Below are positions 9,694 through 18,084 of a stretch of 64,000 bases of DNA, piece by piece. A program made the translations under genes and the position numbers. How positions within the stretch are numbered: position 1 is the stretch's first letter; each line of letters begins with the position of its first letter. This DNA comes from Deltaproteobacteria bacterium (GTDB lineage Bacteria > UBA10199 > JACPAL01 > JAHFST01): NCBI GenBank assembly GCA_023265625.1, contig JAHFST010000008.1, positions 93,382-157,381 on the forward strand, read 5' to 3'. Under the pieces are notes generated by a model. That model did no database searches and was not told where the DNA came from. It saw only the letters and a program-made list of their open reading frames with translations.

Positions 9694-9911
9694 TGAAACT
9701 TTTTTTAGCGATCCTCAGCCTAGGTGTGGGGCTCATGCTGTGGCTCAGAATTCGCGAACAAAGATATCTTAAAAAGAGCAGCAAAGAGGCCCTTTCCAAA
9801 GGAATGATGCAGGAAATTGAACAGGAACGCGAAACGAATGGCGCCAAACGGCGGCTTTTTTTGGAGGCCATGGACAAGGCCGGCGGGAGGCCTCCTGCAG
9901 ATGGGGGTTGA
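9690..9911 (+). CDS. Small single-pass membrane protein, unknown
   Basis: This 73-residue reading frame begins 4 nt inside glnD. The first 20 residues are a hydrophobic segment (LFLAILSLGVGLMLWL) followed by arginines, as in an N-terminal membrane anchor with a cytoplasmic tail. The tail is rich in Lys and Glu and probably helical up to residue 60, and ends in a short Gly/Pro-rich stretch. I do not recognise a family. Its coupling to glnD and reasonable codon use suggest it is real. Confidence 0.55.
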   Translation: MMKLFLAILSLGVGLMLWLRIREQRYLKKSSKEALSKGMMQEIEQERETNGAKRRLFLEAMDKAGGRPPADGG

Positions 9912-9949
9912 AACCATAATCGTTTCCGGCATATAGGACTTAGGACGAC

Positions 9950-10300
9950 ATGACTTCGAAGAAGATTAAGATTTGCCTGGCCGATAATTGTAACAATGCC
10001 CAAACAACCGGGGGTTATTGTCGTTTGCATTATCTTAAGAATTGGAAGGACATCAAAGAAGAACAACAGCGCAAGGCAGCTGACCGGTTGAATAAGTATG
10101 TGGATGGGATCTGCAAGAAAAATCCGGACGATTTCATGTCCGTCGTGAAGAAAAACATCAAGGATGAACGCGGTTTGGAAACGACCGTGGACAATCTTTA
10201 CCCCGAAGATGAAATGACCGCGGCCTTCAGTGACCTCGAGCAGGATGAGGCGTCACTCGACAAGATTTTGAGTCAAATTCGTATCCATGACAAATTCTAA
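9950..10300 (+). CDS. Small cysteine-containing protein of unknown function
   Basis: The 116-residue product has an N-terminal cluster KICLADNCNNAQTTGGYCRL followed by HY. This gives a C-x4-C-x8-C-x2-H spacing that could bind zinc. The rest is charged and helical, with an acidic end (EDEMTAAFSDLEQDEASLD). A TAGGACGAC stretch just before the ATG may serve as ribosome binding site. The gene runs 14 nt into miaB, so the two are coupled. I do not know the family. The finger-like N-terminus suggests an RNA-, DNA- or protein-binding role, which is inference. Confidence 0.65.
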   Translation: MTSKKIKICLADNCNNAQTTGGYCRLHYLKNWKDIKEEQQRKAADRLNKYVDGICKKNPDDFMSVVKKNIKDERGLETTVDNLYPEDEMTAAFSDLEQDEASLDKILSQIRIHDKF

Positions 10301-11624
10301 AGACAATCCGCCCAAGGTTTATTTTCAGACCTTTGGATGCCAGATGAATGAGCATGATTCTGAGATTATGCTCGGTTTGATGCGCACCCATGGTTATCAG
10401 CAGACCGCTTCTTCCAAAGACGCCGATTTAGTGGTGATCAACACCTGCAGTATTCGGCAAAAATCCTATCAAAAAGCGGTCTCTGCGATTGGGCGACTGA
10501 AGGAGAGGCAGGGGGTGAAGTTGGCGGTGACGGGTTGCGTGGTCTCCCATGAGGGAGAACATCTTTTAAAAAGATTTCCCTTTATTGATTTTGTCCTGGG
10601 GCCTGATCATGTGCAAAAGTTGCCGCAACTGATGGAGGACAACGGCGTAGGGGTTCAAAATTTTGAACCCCTACAGGACAGCTTTCACGATCTCTCCGAT
10701 TACGAATTCCCGACCGTCATTGATCCCATCGCCCTGGGAAAAAATCACCGCAAAGTAAGCGCCTACGTTACCATCATGAAGGGGTGTGACAATGTCTGTT
10801 CGTTTTGCATTGTGCCCCAGGTGAGGGGGGGCGAGGTGTATCGTCCGATGGGTGACATTATTCGGGAGATTCAGCTGTTAGAAAAAGAGGGGATCCAGGA
10901 GGTGGTGTTACTGGGACAAAATGTCAATTCTTATGGCAAAGGTGGTAAGGTTGATTTTACCCAATTACTCCGTCTGATCACTCAAGAGACGGGGATGGCC
11001 CGCATTCGTTATACCAGCCCTCACCCCAAGGATTTATCGTCCGATCTGATTCAGGAGTATGGCCGTAATCCCAGATTGTGCCCTCATATCCATCTTCCCG
11101 TCCAATCCGGTTCCAATCAAATCTTGAAAAAGATGCGGCGGTCCTATTCGCGGGAAGTCTATTTACGCAAGGTTGAAAGGCTTCGTCAGGTGCGACCTGA
11201 TATTGCGATCACCACGGATATTATTGTCGGTTTTCCCGGGGAAACGGAGTCCGATTTTCAAGACACCTTAAACTTGGTTGCGGAGGCGGATTTTGACGCC
11301 AGTTATTCTTTTTCTTTTTCTCCCCGGCCCGGAACCGAGGCCGCCTCCTGGGCCGATGATATTCCAAGGGACTTAAAAAGGGAGCGACTCTCCCGGCTTC
11401 AGCTTCATCAGGAGGAAATATCCCACAAAAAGAACGCCCAATTGATTGGGAAATCCTATGAGGTCTTAATCGAGGAAGAGACCGATCGGCCCGGTCAACT
11501 GACAGGCAAGACCCCTCATGGTAAGATTGTAAATTTCGATGGTGATCGGACATTCATTGGTGCTAGAATGCCCGTAAGGATCTGCCACGCATCGGCTTAC
11601 TCGTTACGAGGTGAACTATGTTGA
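10287..11624 (+). CDS. miaB: tRNA-2-methylthio-N6-dimethylallyladenosine synthase
   Basis: This 445-residue radical-SAM methylthiotransferase adds the methylthio group to i6A37 of tRNAs. The N-terminal domain has the three auxiliary cluster cysteines in FGCQMNEHDSE, NTCSIRQKS and VTGCVVS. The radical-SAM motif CDNVCSFC (C-x3-C-x2-C) follows, and a TRAM-like C-terminal region ends the protein. Unusually, a 28-bp palindromic repeat (10647-10674) is embedded in frame in the linker between the first two domains and codes for VGVQNFEPL. The gene overlaps both neighbours. Confidence 0.96.
   Translation: MTNSKDNPPKVYFQTFGCQMNEHDSEIMLGLMRTHGYQQTASSKDADLVVINTCSIRQKSYQKAVSAIGRLKERQGVKLAVTGCVVSHEGEHLLKRFPFIDFVLGPDHVQKLPQLMEDNGVGVQNFEPLQDSFHDLSDYEFPTVIDPIALGKNHRKVSAYVTIMKGCDNVCSFCIVPQVRGGEVYRPMGDIIREIQLLEKEGIQEVVLLGQNVNSYGKGGKVDFTQLLRLITQETGMARIRYTSPHPKDLSSDLIQEYGRNPRLCPHIHLPVQSGSNQILKKMRRSYSREVYLRKVERLRQVRPDIAITTDIIVGFPGETESDFQDTLNLVAEADFDASYSFSFSPRPGTEAASWADDIPRDLKRERLSRLQLHQEEISHKKNAQLIGKSYEVLIEEETDRPGQLTGKTPHGKIVNFDGDRTFIGARMPVRICHASAYSLRGELC
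10647..10674. repeat. 28-bp perfect palindromic repeat, copy 1, inside miaB
   Basis: The arm GTAGGGGTTCAAAA is followed directly by its reverse complement with no spacer. This copy lies inside miaB, in the linker between the N-terminal and radical-SAM domains, read in the only one of three frames that has no stop codon. Identical copies are at 15989, 46324 and 63033. Confidence 0.93.
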
Positions 11625-12121
11625 TTCAGATGAAAGTGACCGGTCTGACCATCGATCCCTTCACCAACATGCCCATTATCATCTTGAAGGATTTAGCAGA
11701 AAAAAGCGCCTTGCCCATTTGGATTGGTTTGATTGAGGCCTCGGCCATCGCCACTGAATTGGAAAAGATCGAACTGTCACGCCCCATGACCCACGATTTG
11801 ATCCGCAATATCCTGCATTCACTCCAGGTGACGGTCAAAAAAATCGAGGTCAATGATCTTCATGACAATACCTTTTACGCCACCATCTGTTTGGAGTGCA
11901 ATGGTCGTGAGTTTACGATTGATTCCCGTCCGTCTGATGCGATTGCCTTAGCCCTGCGAACTGGCGCTGCGATCTATGTGGAGCAACGGGTGATTGAAAA
12001 ATCACGCAATATCGATTTGAGCAAGGAAGGCAAGGAAGAGGAACATAAAATCAAGCAAGAAAAATGGACGGAAATTTTGGAAAATTTGAATATTGAAGAT
12101 TTTGGGAAATATAAAATGTGA
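11618..12121 (+). CDS. Bifunctional nuclease family protein (DUF151)
   Basis: The 167-residue protein matches the DUF151/BFN family, whose characterised plant member has DNase and RNase activity. Recognisable segments are the N-terminal MKVTGLTIDPFTNMPIIILK, the core LPIWIGLIEASAIATELE, and SRPSDAIALALRTGAAIYV. A charged C-terminal tail of about 35 residues follows, similar to the UvrB/UvrC-like motif tails seen in bacterial homologues but not clearly one. It overlaps miaB by 7 nt and the VanZ-like gene by 4 nt. In vivo substrate unknown. Confidence 0.88.
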   Translation: MLIQMKVTGLTIDPFTNMPIIILKDLAEKSALPIWIGLIEASAIATELEKIELSRPMTHDLIRNILHSLQVTVKKIEVNDLHDNTFYATICLECNGREFTIDSRPSDAIALALRTGAAIYVEQRVIEKSRNIDLSKEGKEEEHKIKQEKWTEILENLNIEDFGKYKM

Positions 12122-12552
12122 AGATGCCACCGGTCCTGCGTTATTGGGTTCCATTCATTGTTTATCTCGGCTTTTTGACCTACCTGCTCTTTAAGCCCTC
12201 GTTGCCCGAGATTTCTATGCCTTACTTTGACAAGGCGGCCCATCTGGGTTTCTTTGCCGTACTTGGAATTCTTGTGCTTAGGATATTTCATCCGATTGAA
12301 CAGCACTGGAGCCTCACTAAATGTATTAAGGTGGCCCTCTTAGGGACCCTCATTTATGGGATGATTACGGAACTGGGGCAAGCCATGACTGCCACTCGTT
12401 CGGCGGAGTGGGGAGATCTTTTTATGGATGGTTTGGGAGGTGCAATTGGGGGCTTTTGTTATTACCCAATTAAAGTTCGCTGCTGTCATTCTGAGCCCTT
12501 CGGCTCCGCTCAGGGCAGGCTCCGCGAAGAATCTTCCGAGATTTCCTTATGA
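12118..12552 (+). CDS. VanZ-like membrane protein with a repeat-derived C-terminus
   Basis: The 144-residue product is hydrophobic, with about three or four membrane segments: WVPFIVYLGFLTYLLF, AHLGFFAVLGILVLRIF, VALLGTLIYGMITELGQA and GGAIGGFCYY. DKAAHLGFFAVLG and ITELGQ are typical of the VanZ/teicoplanin-resistance-like family, whose general role is unclear. The start is GTG 12118 or ATG 12124. The last 24 residues, from about residue 121, are encoded by a hairpin-forming dispersed-type repeat and are very unlike the rest, so the original C-terminus was probably replaced. Confidence 0.75.
   Translation: MKMPPVLRYWVPFIVYLGFLTYLLFKPSLPEISMPYFDKAAHLGFFAVLGILVLRIFHPIEQHWSLTKCIKVALLGTLIYGMITELGQAMTATRSAEWGDLFMDGLGGAIGGFCYYPIKVRCCHSEPFGSAQGRLREESSEISL
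12484..12532. repeat. Hairpin-forming dispersed-type repeat at the 3' end of the VanZ-like gene
   Basis: The stretch runs from TGTCATTCTGAGCC through CTTCGG and GCTCAGGGC to GAAGAATCT. It resembles a repeat family scattered through many bacterial genomes. The inner arms CTGAGC (12491-12496) and GCTCAG (12508-12513) pair as a stem-loop. It is read in frame as the tail of the VanZ-like protein. Only one copy is present in this window, so its dispersed nature here is inferred. Confidence 0.65.
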
Positions 12553-13067
12553 TTATTTTACCTCACCACGGAGTTAGTCCTAAAATAGACCCCACGGCTT
12601 ATTTGGCTGAAGGGGTTGTGGTGATTGGCGATGTGATCATTGGCGCCGATTCTTCCTTGTGGCCGCATACGGTCCTCCGTGGCGATGTTTTTCATATCCG
12701 GGTTGGGAACCGCACGAATATTCAAGATTTGTCGGTGGGACACGTCACGGACGGCACTTGGCCGTTGCTGATTGAAGATGATGTGACGGTGGGGCACCGG
12801 GTTGTTTTACATGGTTGTCATATCCAATCTCGTTGTTTGATTGGCATGGGATCGATCATCATGGATGGTGCCGTGGTGGGAGAGGAGGCGATGATTGGGG
12901 CTGGCTCACTGGTGACTCCGGGAACAGTGATTCCCCCCAGAACCCTCGCGGTGGGTTCACCCGCGAAGGTGAAACGCGACCTGAGCCCTGAGGAGATTAA
13001 TTTTTTAAGTTTATCGGCCGCTAATTATGTTCAAACCGTGCGCAGTTATCGTTCCCCATGCATGTAG
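12549..13067 (+). CDS. Gamma-carbonic-anhydrase-like (left-handed beta-helix) protein
   Basis: The 172-residue protein is built of hexapeptide repeats typical of the gamma-carbonic anhydrase/YrdA family. Zinc-ligand histidines are visible in SVGHVTDG and GHRVVLHGCHI. The closing segment VGSPAKVKRDLSPEE is also family-typical. Members form trimers with metal at the subunit interface; many lack proven carbonic anhydrase activity. The ATG overlaps the upstream stop as ATGA, and the end overlaps tilS by 10 nt. Confidence 0.9.
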   Translation: MIILPHHGVSPKIDPTAYLAEGVVVIGDVIIGADSSLWPHTVLRGDVFHIRVGNRTNIQDLSVGHVTDGTWPLLIEDDVTVGHRVVLHGCHIQSRCLIGMGSIIMDGAVVGEEAMIGAGSLVTPGTVIPPRTLAVGSPAKVKRDLSPEEINFLSLSAANYVQTVRSYRSPCM

Positions 13068-14020
13068 TCTCCAGCACATTTAGGGATGTCTTGGTTCGTT
13101 GGAAACTGCTGAAACCCAAGGATAAGCTGTTAGTCGCCGTTTCTGGCGGCATCGATTCGATGGTCTTGCTCCATTTGCTTACCCATCTGCCAGCCCGCTG
13201 GCAACTCCGGCCGGTGGTGCTTCACTTTAATCATCGGCTTCGCGGTAAGGAATCCGAGCAAGACGAAACCTTTGTGAAGAATTATTGCCGCGATCAGAAA
13301 ATTCCTTGTTTCGTGGGGAAGGCCCCTGTTTGGAAGAGTCATGACAATTTACAGGCCCGGGCCAGGTTCCAACGCTATCGCTTCTTCAAACACCAAGCCG
13401 AACGACATCATCTTGGCAAGCTGTTGACGGCCCATCATGCCAATGACCAGGCAGAAACCTTTTTGATTCACTGGATTCAGGGGGCCGGGTTGAAAGGTCT
13501 GGCGGGAATGCCTCTCCAGCAGGAAGTGGATGGTTTAATGCGCGTACGGCCCTTACTCTTCATCAGTCGGGCTGAAATTGTGAGTTATGCGCGGCATTAT
13601 CGGATACCGTTTCGTGAAGATTCTTCCAATCAAAAACCAGACTATCTGCGCAACCAAATTCGCCTGCTCTTGAAAAAATTACAGTCAATCAACCCTCAGC
13701 TCGCCATCCGATCCGCCACTAATGCCCTGTTTTTACAGCAGGATGAAGATTTTATGAATAGGGCAATTACTCGATACGAAAGAGCGCGGCCCGAGGGGGA
13801 TTCAGGCTGTCCTGTAGCACGTTATCTTCGATTGCATCCTGCTATGCGTTTTCGACTCCTGCAACGCATGTATCGGAAGGTCAGAGTGGAAGAGCGTTTA
13901 TCGGGCGATCATGTCCTTAAAATTGATGAATTAATTCAGGCCCCAGGGGGGCGGTCGCACTATCATTTGTCGGGAAAGGTCCTGTTTTGCAAAGAAAGAG
14001 GACGATTTTTCTTTAAATAA
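13058..14020 (+). CDS. tilS: tRNA(Ile)-lysidine synthase
   Basis: The 320-residue protein has the PP-loop ATPase motif AVSGGIDSMVLLHLL near residues 27-41. TilS converts C34 of tRNA-Ile(CAU) to lysidine so that AUA is read as Ile, an essential step. LHFNHRLRGKES and TAHHANDQAETFL fit TilS. The C-terminal substrate-binding domains found in E. coli TilS (432 residues) are reduced here, as in short TilS forms. It precedes ftsH by 43 nt, the usual bacterial pairing. Confidence 0.94.
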   Translation: MHVVSSTFRDVLVRWKLLKPKDKLLVAVSGGIDSMVLLHLLTHLPARWQLRPVVLHFNHRLRGKESEQDETFVKNYCRDQKIPCFVGKAPVWKSHDNLQARARFQRYRFFKHQAERHHLGKLLTAHHANDQAETFLIHWIQGAGLKGLAGMPLQQEVDGLMRVRPLLFISRAEIVSYARHYRIPFREDSSNQKPDYLRNQIRLLLKKLQSINPQLAIRSATNALFLQQDEDFMNRAITRYERARPEGDSGCPVARYLRLHPAMRFRLLQRMYRKVRVEERLSGDHVLKIDELIQAPGGRSHYHLSGKVLFCKERGRFFFK

Positions 14021-14063
14021 CATCGATATTGCTTTTAAACCTCGGTATGATAGGATTTTTGCC

Positions 14064-15992
14064 GTGAAACAATCACAAAAAACCATTGCCCTTTGGGCGG
14101 TCATCCTCCTACTTTCCATTGCCGTCTTGCAGTTGCTCAATTCCAAGCCTGTCTTGAGAAAAGCCATTTCTTTCAGTGATTTGCTCCTGTCCATCGAGAA
14201 AAATCAGGTGGAAAAGGTCGTTGTACAAGAAGACGAGTATACTGGAAAATTCAAAGATAATTTTGAAGGTGGGGGTTATTTTGAGACCGTTGGGCCCATG
14301 CAGAGCGACAAAGCCTTTGAATTGTTAGCAAAATCCGGCGCAACCGTTGAATATAAAAAACGTCGGGAGACCCCTTTTTGGCAACAGGCCTTGATCTCCT
14401 GGTTGCCCATGATCCTGTTGTTTGGGTTCTTTTTCTTCTCCATGCGGCAAATCAACATGGGGGGTGGGCGGGCCATGAGTTTTGGCCGGAGTCGCGCCCG
14501 ACTTCTCTCTGAAAACCAGAAGCGCGTCACCTTTAAAGACGTTGCGGGTGTTGATGAGGCCAAATATGATTTAGAAGAAATTATCGCTTTTCTACGTGAT
14601 CCCAAAAAATTTACGCGACTCGGTGGCAGGATTCCCAAGGGAGTTTTGTTGGTTGGGGCCCCAGGGACGGGTAAAACCTTGTTGGCGAAGGCCGTAGCGG
14701 GGGAGGCTGGGGTCCCTTTCTTCTCCATCAGTGGTTCCGATTTTGTGGAAATGTTTGTCGGGGTGGGTGCCTCGCGGGTGCGTGATCTATTTGAGCAGGG
14801 TAAGAAACACGCCCCCTGCATTATTTTTATCGATGAAATTGATGCGGTCGGACGGCATCGTGGCGCGGGGCTTGGCGGAGGGCACGACGAGCGTGAGCAG
14901 ACCCTCAACCAATTGTTAGTGGAGATGGATGGTTTTGAATCCAATGAAGGTGTCATCATCATGGCCGCCACCAATAGGCCTGATGTGTTAGATCCAGCTT
15001 TGCTGCGTCCCGGGCGGTTTGATCGTCGCGTTATGGTCCCGCGTCCCGATTTGGGAGGACGCGAGGCCATCTTAAAGGTTCATTGCCGGAAGAAGGTCTT
15101 GAGTCCGGATCTTGACCTTTCGATCATTGCCCGTGGCACTCCTGGTTTTTCCGGGGCTGACTTGGAAAACTTGGTGAATGAGGCCGCCCTCAACGCTGCT
15201 CGTTATGACAAAAAATCAATCTTCATCGAAGATTTTGAGTCTGCTAAAGACAAGGTTTTGATGGGGTCCGAGCGGCGTAACATGATTATCAATGATGAAG
15301 AAAAGAAGCGCATTGCCTATCATGAATCGGGTCATACGCTAGTGGCAAAATCACTGCCGCGCACGGATCCAGTTTATAAAGTTTCGATCATTCCCCGAGG
15401 CATGGCCTTGGGGGTGACGCAGCAGCTGCCCATTGATGAAAAACATATTCACTCCAAGGATTATGCGGAAAATATGATTTCGGTTTTTATGGGCGGTCGA
15501 TGCGCGGAAGAGCTCATCTTCAATGAACTCACCACCGGTGCCGGAGATGACATTGAGAAGGCCACCGATCTGGCACGCAAGATTGTCTGTGAATGGGGCA
15601 TGAGCGATTTAGGCCCCTTGAGTTTTGGCCGGAAAGACGCCGAGGTGTTCCTGGGCCGTGATTTGTCACATCGCCAGGAATATAGCGAACAGACTGCCTT
15701 GGAGATTGATCAGGAAATCAAAAAGATCATTAAGAAAAACTATGACCGTTCCAAGGGGCTTTTGAGTGATCGACTACAGGATTTGCACAACTTGGCTCAA
15801 CACCTGTTGGAGCGAGAGACCTTGGATGGTTCAGAAATTGATAAGATCTTGAAGGGTGAAAAGCTTGAGCCCTTCAAACCTTTTGAACCGCCCCCTTCTC
15901 TTTTTGCGCCGCAGTCTGAGAAAATTTCAGAAAAAGAGCCAAAGAAGTCCATGGGGCCCATCGGTCCCTTGCCAGAACCCAGCAAGGCGTAG
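14064..15992 (+). CDS. ftsH: ATP-dependent zinc metalloprotease FtsH
   Basis: The 642-residue membrane protease degrades unfolded membrane proteins and selected cytosolic ones. Two membrane segments (about residues 8-25 and 110-125) flank a periplasmic domain. The AAA module has Walker A GAPGTGKT, Walker [12 protein letters not shown] and second-region RPGRFDR. The zinc site HESGH (HExxH) lies near residue 425. The start is GTG. The TAG stop (15990-15992) is supplied by a 28-bp palindromic repeat, so the last few residues may differ from the ancestral end. Confidence 0.98.
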   Translation: MKQSQKTIALWAVILLLSIAVLQLLNSKPVLRKAISFSDLLLSIEKNQVEKVVVQEDEYTGKFKDNFEGGGYFETVGPMQSDKAFELLAKSGATVEYKKRRETPFWQQALISWLPMILLFGFFFFSMRQINMGGGRAMSFGRSRARLLSENQKRVTFKDVAGVDEAKYDLEEIIAFLRDPKKFTRLGGRIPKGVLLVGAPGTGKTLLAKAVAGEAGVPFFSISGSDFVEMFVGVGASRVRDLFEQGKKHAPCIIFIDEIDAVGRHRGAGLGGGHDEREQTLNQLLVEMDGFESNEGVIIMAATNRPDVLDPALLRPGRFDRRVMVPRPDLGGREAILKVHCRKKVLSPDLDLSIIARGTPGFSGADLENLVNEAALNAARYDKKSIFIEDFESAKDKVLMGSERRNMIINDEEKKRIAYHESGHTLVAKSLPRTDPVYKVSIIPRGMALGVTQQLPIDEKHIHSKDYAENMISVFMGGRCAEELIFNELTTGAGDDIEKATDLARKIVCEWGMSDLGPLSFGRKDAEVFLGRDLSHRQEYSEQTALEIDQEIKKIIKKNYDRSKGLLSDRLQDLHNLAQHLLERETLDGSEIDKILKGEKLEPFKPFEPPPSLFAPQSEKISEKEPKKSMGPIGPLPEPSKA

Positions 15993-16016
15993 GGGTTCAA
16001 AATTTTGAACCCCTAC
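15989..16016. repeat. 28-bp perfect palindromic repeat, copy 2, at the ftsH/folP junction
   Basis: The same 14-nt arm GTAGGGGTTCAAAA and its reverse complement form this copy. Its TAG at 15990-15992 is the ftsH stop. Its AGGGG (15991-15995) sits 9 nt before the TTG at 16005, the best upstream start for folP. ftsH and folP are in the same frame, separated only by this TAG. Confidence 0.93.
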
Positions 16017-16844
16017 CAGATACATATCGGCAACCGCCTATTTGATTTTTCAAAGAAAACTTATGTCATGGGGATTTTAAACGTAACCCCCGATTCTTTT
16101 TCGGATGGTGGATGTTACCTGGATCCGGAACGGGCCCTGGAACGAGCCCTCGAGATGGAGGCACAAGGGGCTGATCTGATCGACATTGGAGCCGAGTCGA
16201 CCCGTCCCGGGGCAGATCCAGTTCCCTGGGAGGAGGAGTGGCGGCGACTGGAGCCGGTGTTACGCCGCGTGGTCCCGCGCTTGAGCTTGCCGGTTTCCAT
16301 CGACACACAAAAAGCCGAGGTGGCCAAAAAGGCCGTGGATCTGGGGGTAAGCCTGATCAATGACGTCAATGCATTGCAGGGGCCTGGGATGCTGGACGCA
16401 GCGGCGCACGCGCAAGTCCCTGTAATATTGATGCACAAGCGAGGTGAGCCTAAAAACATGCAGCAGGGAATTTATTACGAGGATACGTTGCGCGAGGTTG
16501 TCAGCTTTCTCGAGGCACGCATTCAAGCGGTCTGCGCCGCAGGCCTAAATCGTGATAAGATCCTCATCGATCCCGGTATTGGTTTTGGCAAACGATTCGA
16601 AGATAACCTCATTCTGTTGCAAAATCCGCAAGCGTTCCATCTCTTGGAATGCCCACTGGTCGTTGGGGCCTCGCGCAAATCCTTCCTAAAGACCATGGCT
16701 GGGTCCACTCCGGAAGCTTTACTGGCTGGAAACTTGGCAGCGGTGGCCTGGGCTCATCAGCAAAAGATCGGGATGGTCCGAGTTCATGACGTCCTTGAGA
16801 GTGTTGTGTTGTTAAAGACCTTGCAAGGGATCAGGGGCTTCTAA
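16005..16844 (+). CDS. folP: Dihydropteroate synthase
   Basis: The 279-residue enzyme joins p-aminobenzoate to the pterin pyrophosphate in folate synthesis. Conserved motifs are MGILNVTPDSFSDGG (from residue 22), IGAESTRPGA, SIDTQKAEVA, LINDVNAL and the KS-containing VVGASRKSFL. Homologues carry about 20 residues before the MGILN motif, so the ATG at 16068 is probably internal. The likely start is TTG 16005, which lies inside the palindromic repeat together with its Shine-Dalgarno-like AGGGG. The sulfonamide target is otherwise normal. Confidence 0.95.
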   Translation: MNPYQIHIGNRLFDFSKKTYVMGILNVTPDSFSDGGCYLDPERALERALEMEAQGADLIDIGAESTRPGADPVPWEEEWRRLEPVLRRVVPRLSLPVSIDTQKAEVAKKAVDLGVSLINDVNALQGPGMLDAAAHAQVPVILMHKRGEPKNMQQGIYYEDTLREVVSFLEARIQAVCAAGLNRDKILIDPGIGFGKRFEDNLILLQNPQAFHLLECPLVVGASRKSFLKTMAGSTPEALLAGNLAAVAWAHQQKIGMVRVHDVLESVVLLKTLQGIRGF

Positions 16845-16845
16845 G

Positions 16846-16876
16846 TTATACTTGTAATATTATAATAAAAGTATAA
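16846..16876. promoter_or_regulatory. AT-rich inverted repeat upstream of the ATPase gene
   Basis: Arms TTATACTT (16846-16853) and AAGTATAA (16869-16876) are exact inverted repeats with a 15-nt AT-only-rich spacer. The site fills the gap between folP and the GTG start of the ATPase gene. It could be an operator overlapping an AT-rich promoter or a weak hairpin; no U-tract follows, so a terminator is less likely. Confidence 0.45.
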
Positions 16877-16889
16877 TAATAAAACTATC

Positions 16890-18020
16890 GTGAAAGGCTT
16901 CTATTACGACACCCTCCTGGAAGCGGAGAATATCTGCAACTTGGATCGGGAAAAAAAGATCCTGTTGGATGGGGCCCTGTCCGGCAAGAAGTTGGTGGTT
17001 TATGGTCCGCGTAATTTTGGCAAGACTTCTTTGGTCAAGAATGTGGTTATTCCCGCCTTTCGCGGTAAAAAGAAGAAGAGTTTCGTCCTGTTTGCTGACT
17101 TGATGGAGGTTAAAAGCCTGGAATCCATTCACCAGAGGATTCGTTCCAGCTTTGAAAAATCATTCGCCGATTCCTTCCCGCGACAAAATCTCCTCAATAT
17201 TGCCAAACAGTTTCTGCAAAATTTACGACCCCAGGTGACGCTTGATCCGGTCACAGGACAACCCAGTCTTTCGATTGATGCGCATTCTTCTCCACATGAA
17301 CGCCCATTTGCCGAGATATTTTCGGTCATTGGAGAAAAGATCGCGCCGGAAATGCCGACCTTGATTGTCCTGGATGAGTTTCAGGACATCGCCTTTGTCC
17401 CTGAGGCACAAGGTATTTTTCGGCAGGTTCTGCAAGAGCTCAAGGGTATTCCCATCATCCTAATGGGTTCAAAAAGGCACATTTTATCCAAAATTTTCTC
17501 GCAACCTGCCGCCCCCTTGGCCTCCTTTGGGGAAGACGTGGAATTTCAGCCGATCCCTTATGAGGAATATCACGATTATATTTTGGAAAGGTTTCACCAG
17601 AGAAAATTGAACATCCATGATGACAATGCCAAAACATTGCAAGACGCCCTATTTCGAATACCCGAGGCGATCAATATCGTTTGTGCCCACCTTTATGCCA
17701 CCCTTCATGATGAGACCGTTGAAATCGACCAAGTCTATCAGGCCATTGATAAGGCCGTTGAGGGAAGGGCCAGTCGTTACGAGTCCTTGTTATCGCTTCT
17801 TTCAGAAAAAGAAGAGGAGGTGTTGCAGAAAATCGCGCTACAGAAGGTAGTACCACACCCGACGGGTCAAGAATTTTTGCGGACCATCCATGCCAGCCAA
17901 CGATCTGTCAAACTTATCGTGGATCGATTCATGGATAAATCTATTTTAGAAAAGACAAAAGACGGATATCGTATCAGTGATCCCATGCTGTTTTACTTTT
18001 TGAGAAAATACCGGAATTGA
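16890..18020 (+). CDS. Stand-alone AAA/STAND-like ATPase (archaeal-ATPase-like family)
   Basis: The 376-residue protein has Walker A GPRNFGKTSLV near residues 40-50 and Walker B TLIVLDEFQDIAF around residue 155. A sensor-like ILMGSKRH follows, and a winged-helix-like C-terminal end finishes in GYRISDPMLFYFLRKYRN, as in the Pfam archaeal ATPase family. Such proteins occur in mobile or stress-related loci and their targets are mostly unknown. It begins with GTG, has its own AT-rich upstream region and sits between folP and glmM, where many related genomes carry cdaA and ybbR. Confidence 0.8.
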   Translation: MKGFYYDTLLEAENICNLDREKKILLDGALSGKKLVVYGPRNFGKTSLVKNVVIPAFRGKKKKSFVLFADLMEVKSLESIHQRIRSSFEKSFADSFPRQNLLNIAKQFLQNLRPQVTLDPVTGQPSLSIDAHSSPHERPFAEIFSVIGEKIAPEMPTLIVLDEFQDIAFVPEAQGIFRQVLQELKGIPIILMGSKRHILSKIFSQPAAPLASFGEDVEFQPIPYEEYHDYILERFHQRKLNIHDDNAKTLQDALFRIPEAINIVCAHLYATLHDETVEIDQVYQAIDKAVEGRASRYESLLSLLSEKEEEVLQKIALQKVVPHPTGQEFLRTIHASQRSVKLIVDRFMDKSILEKTKDGYRISDPMLFYFLRKYRN

Positions 18021-18084
18021 GGTTACGCTATTAGCGTTCTTTCTAGTTGAATTCAGCCCATTTTACCGATAGTTTTCCCCCCCT

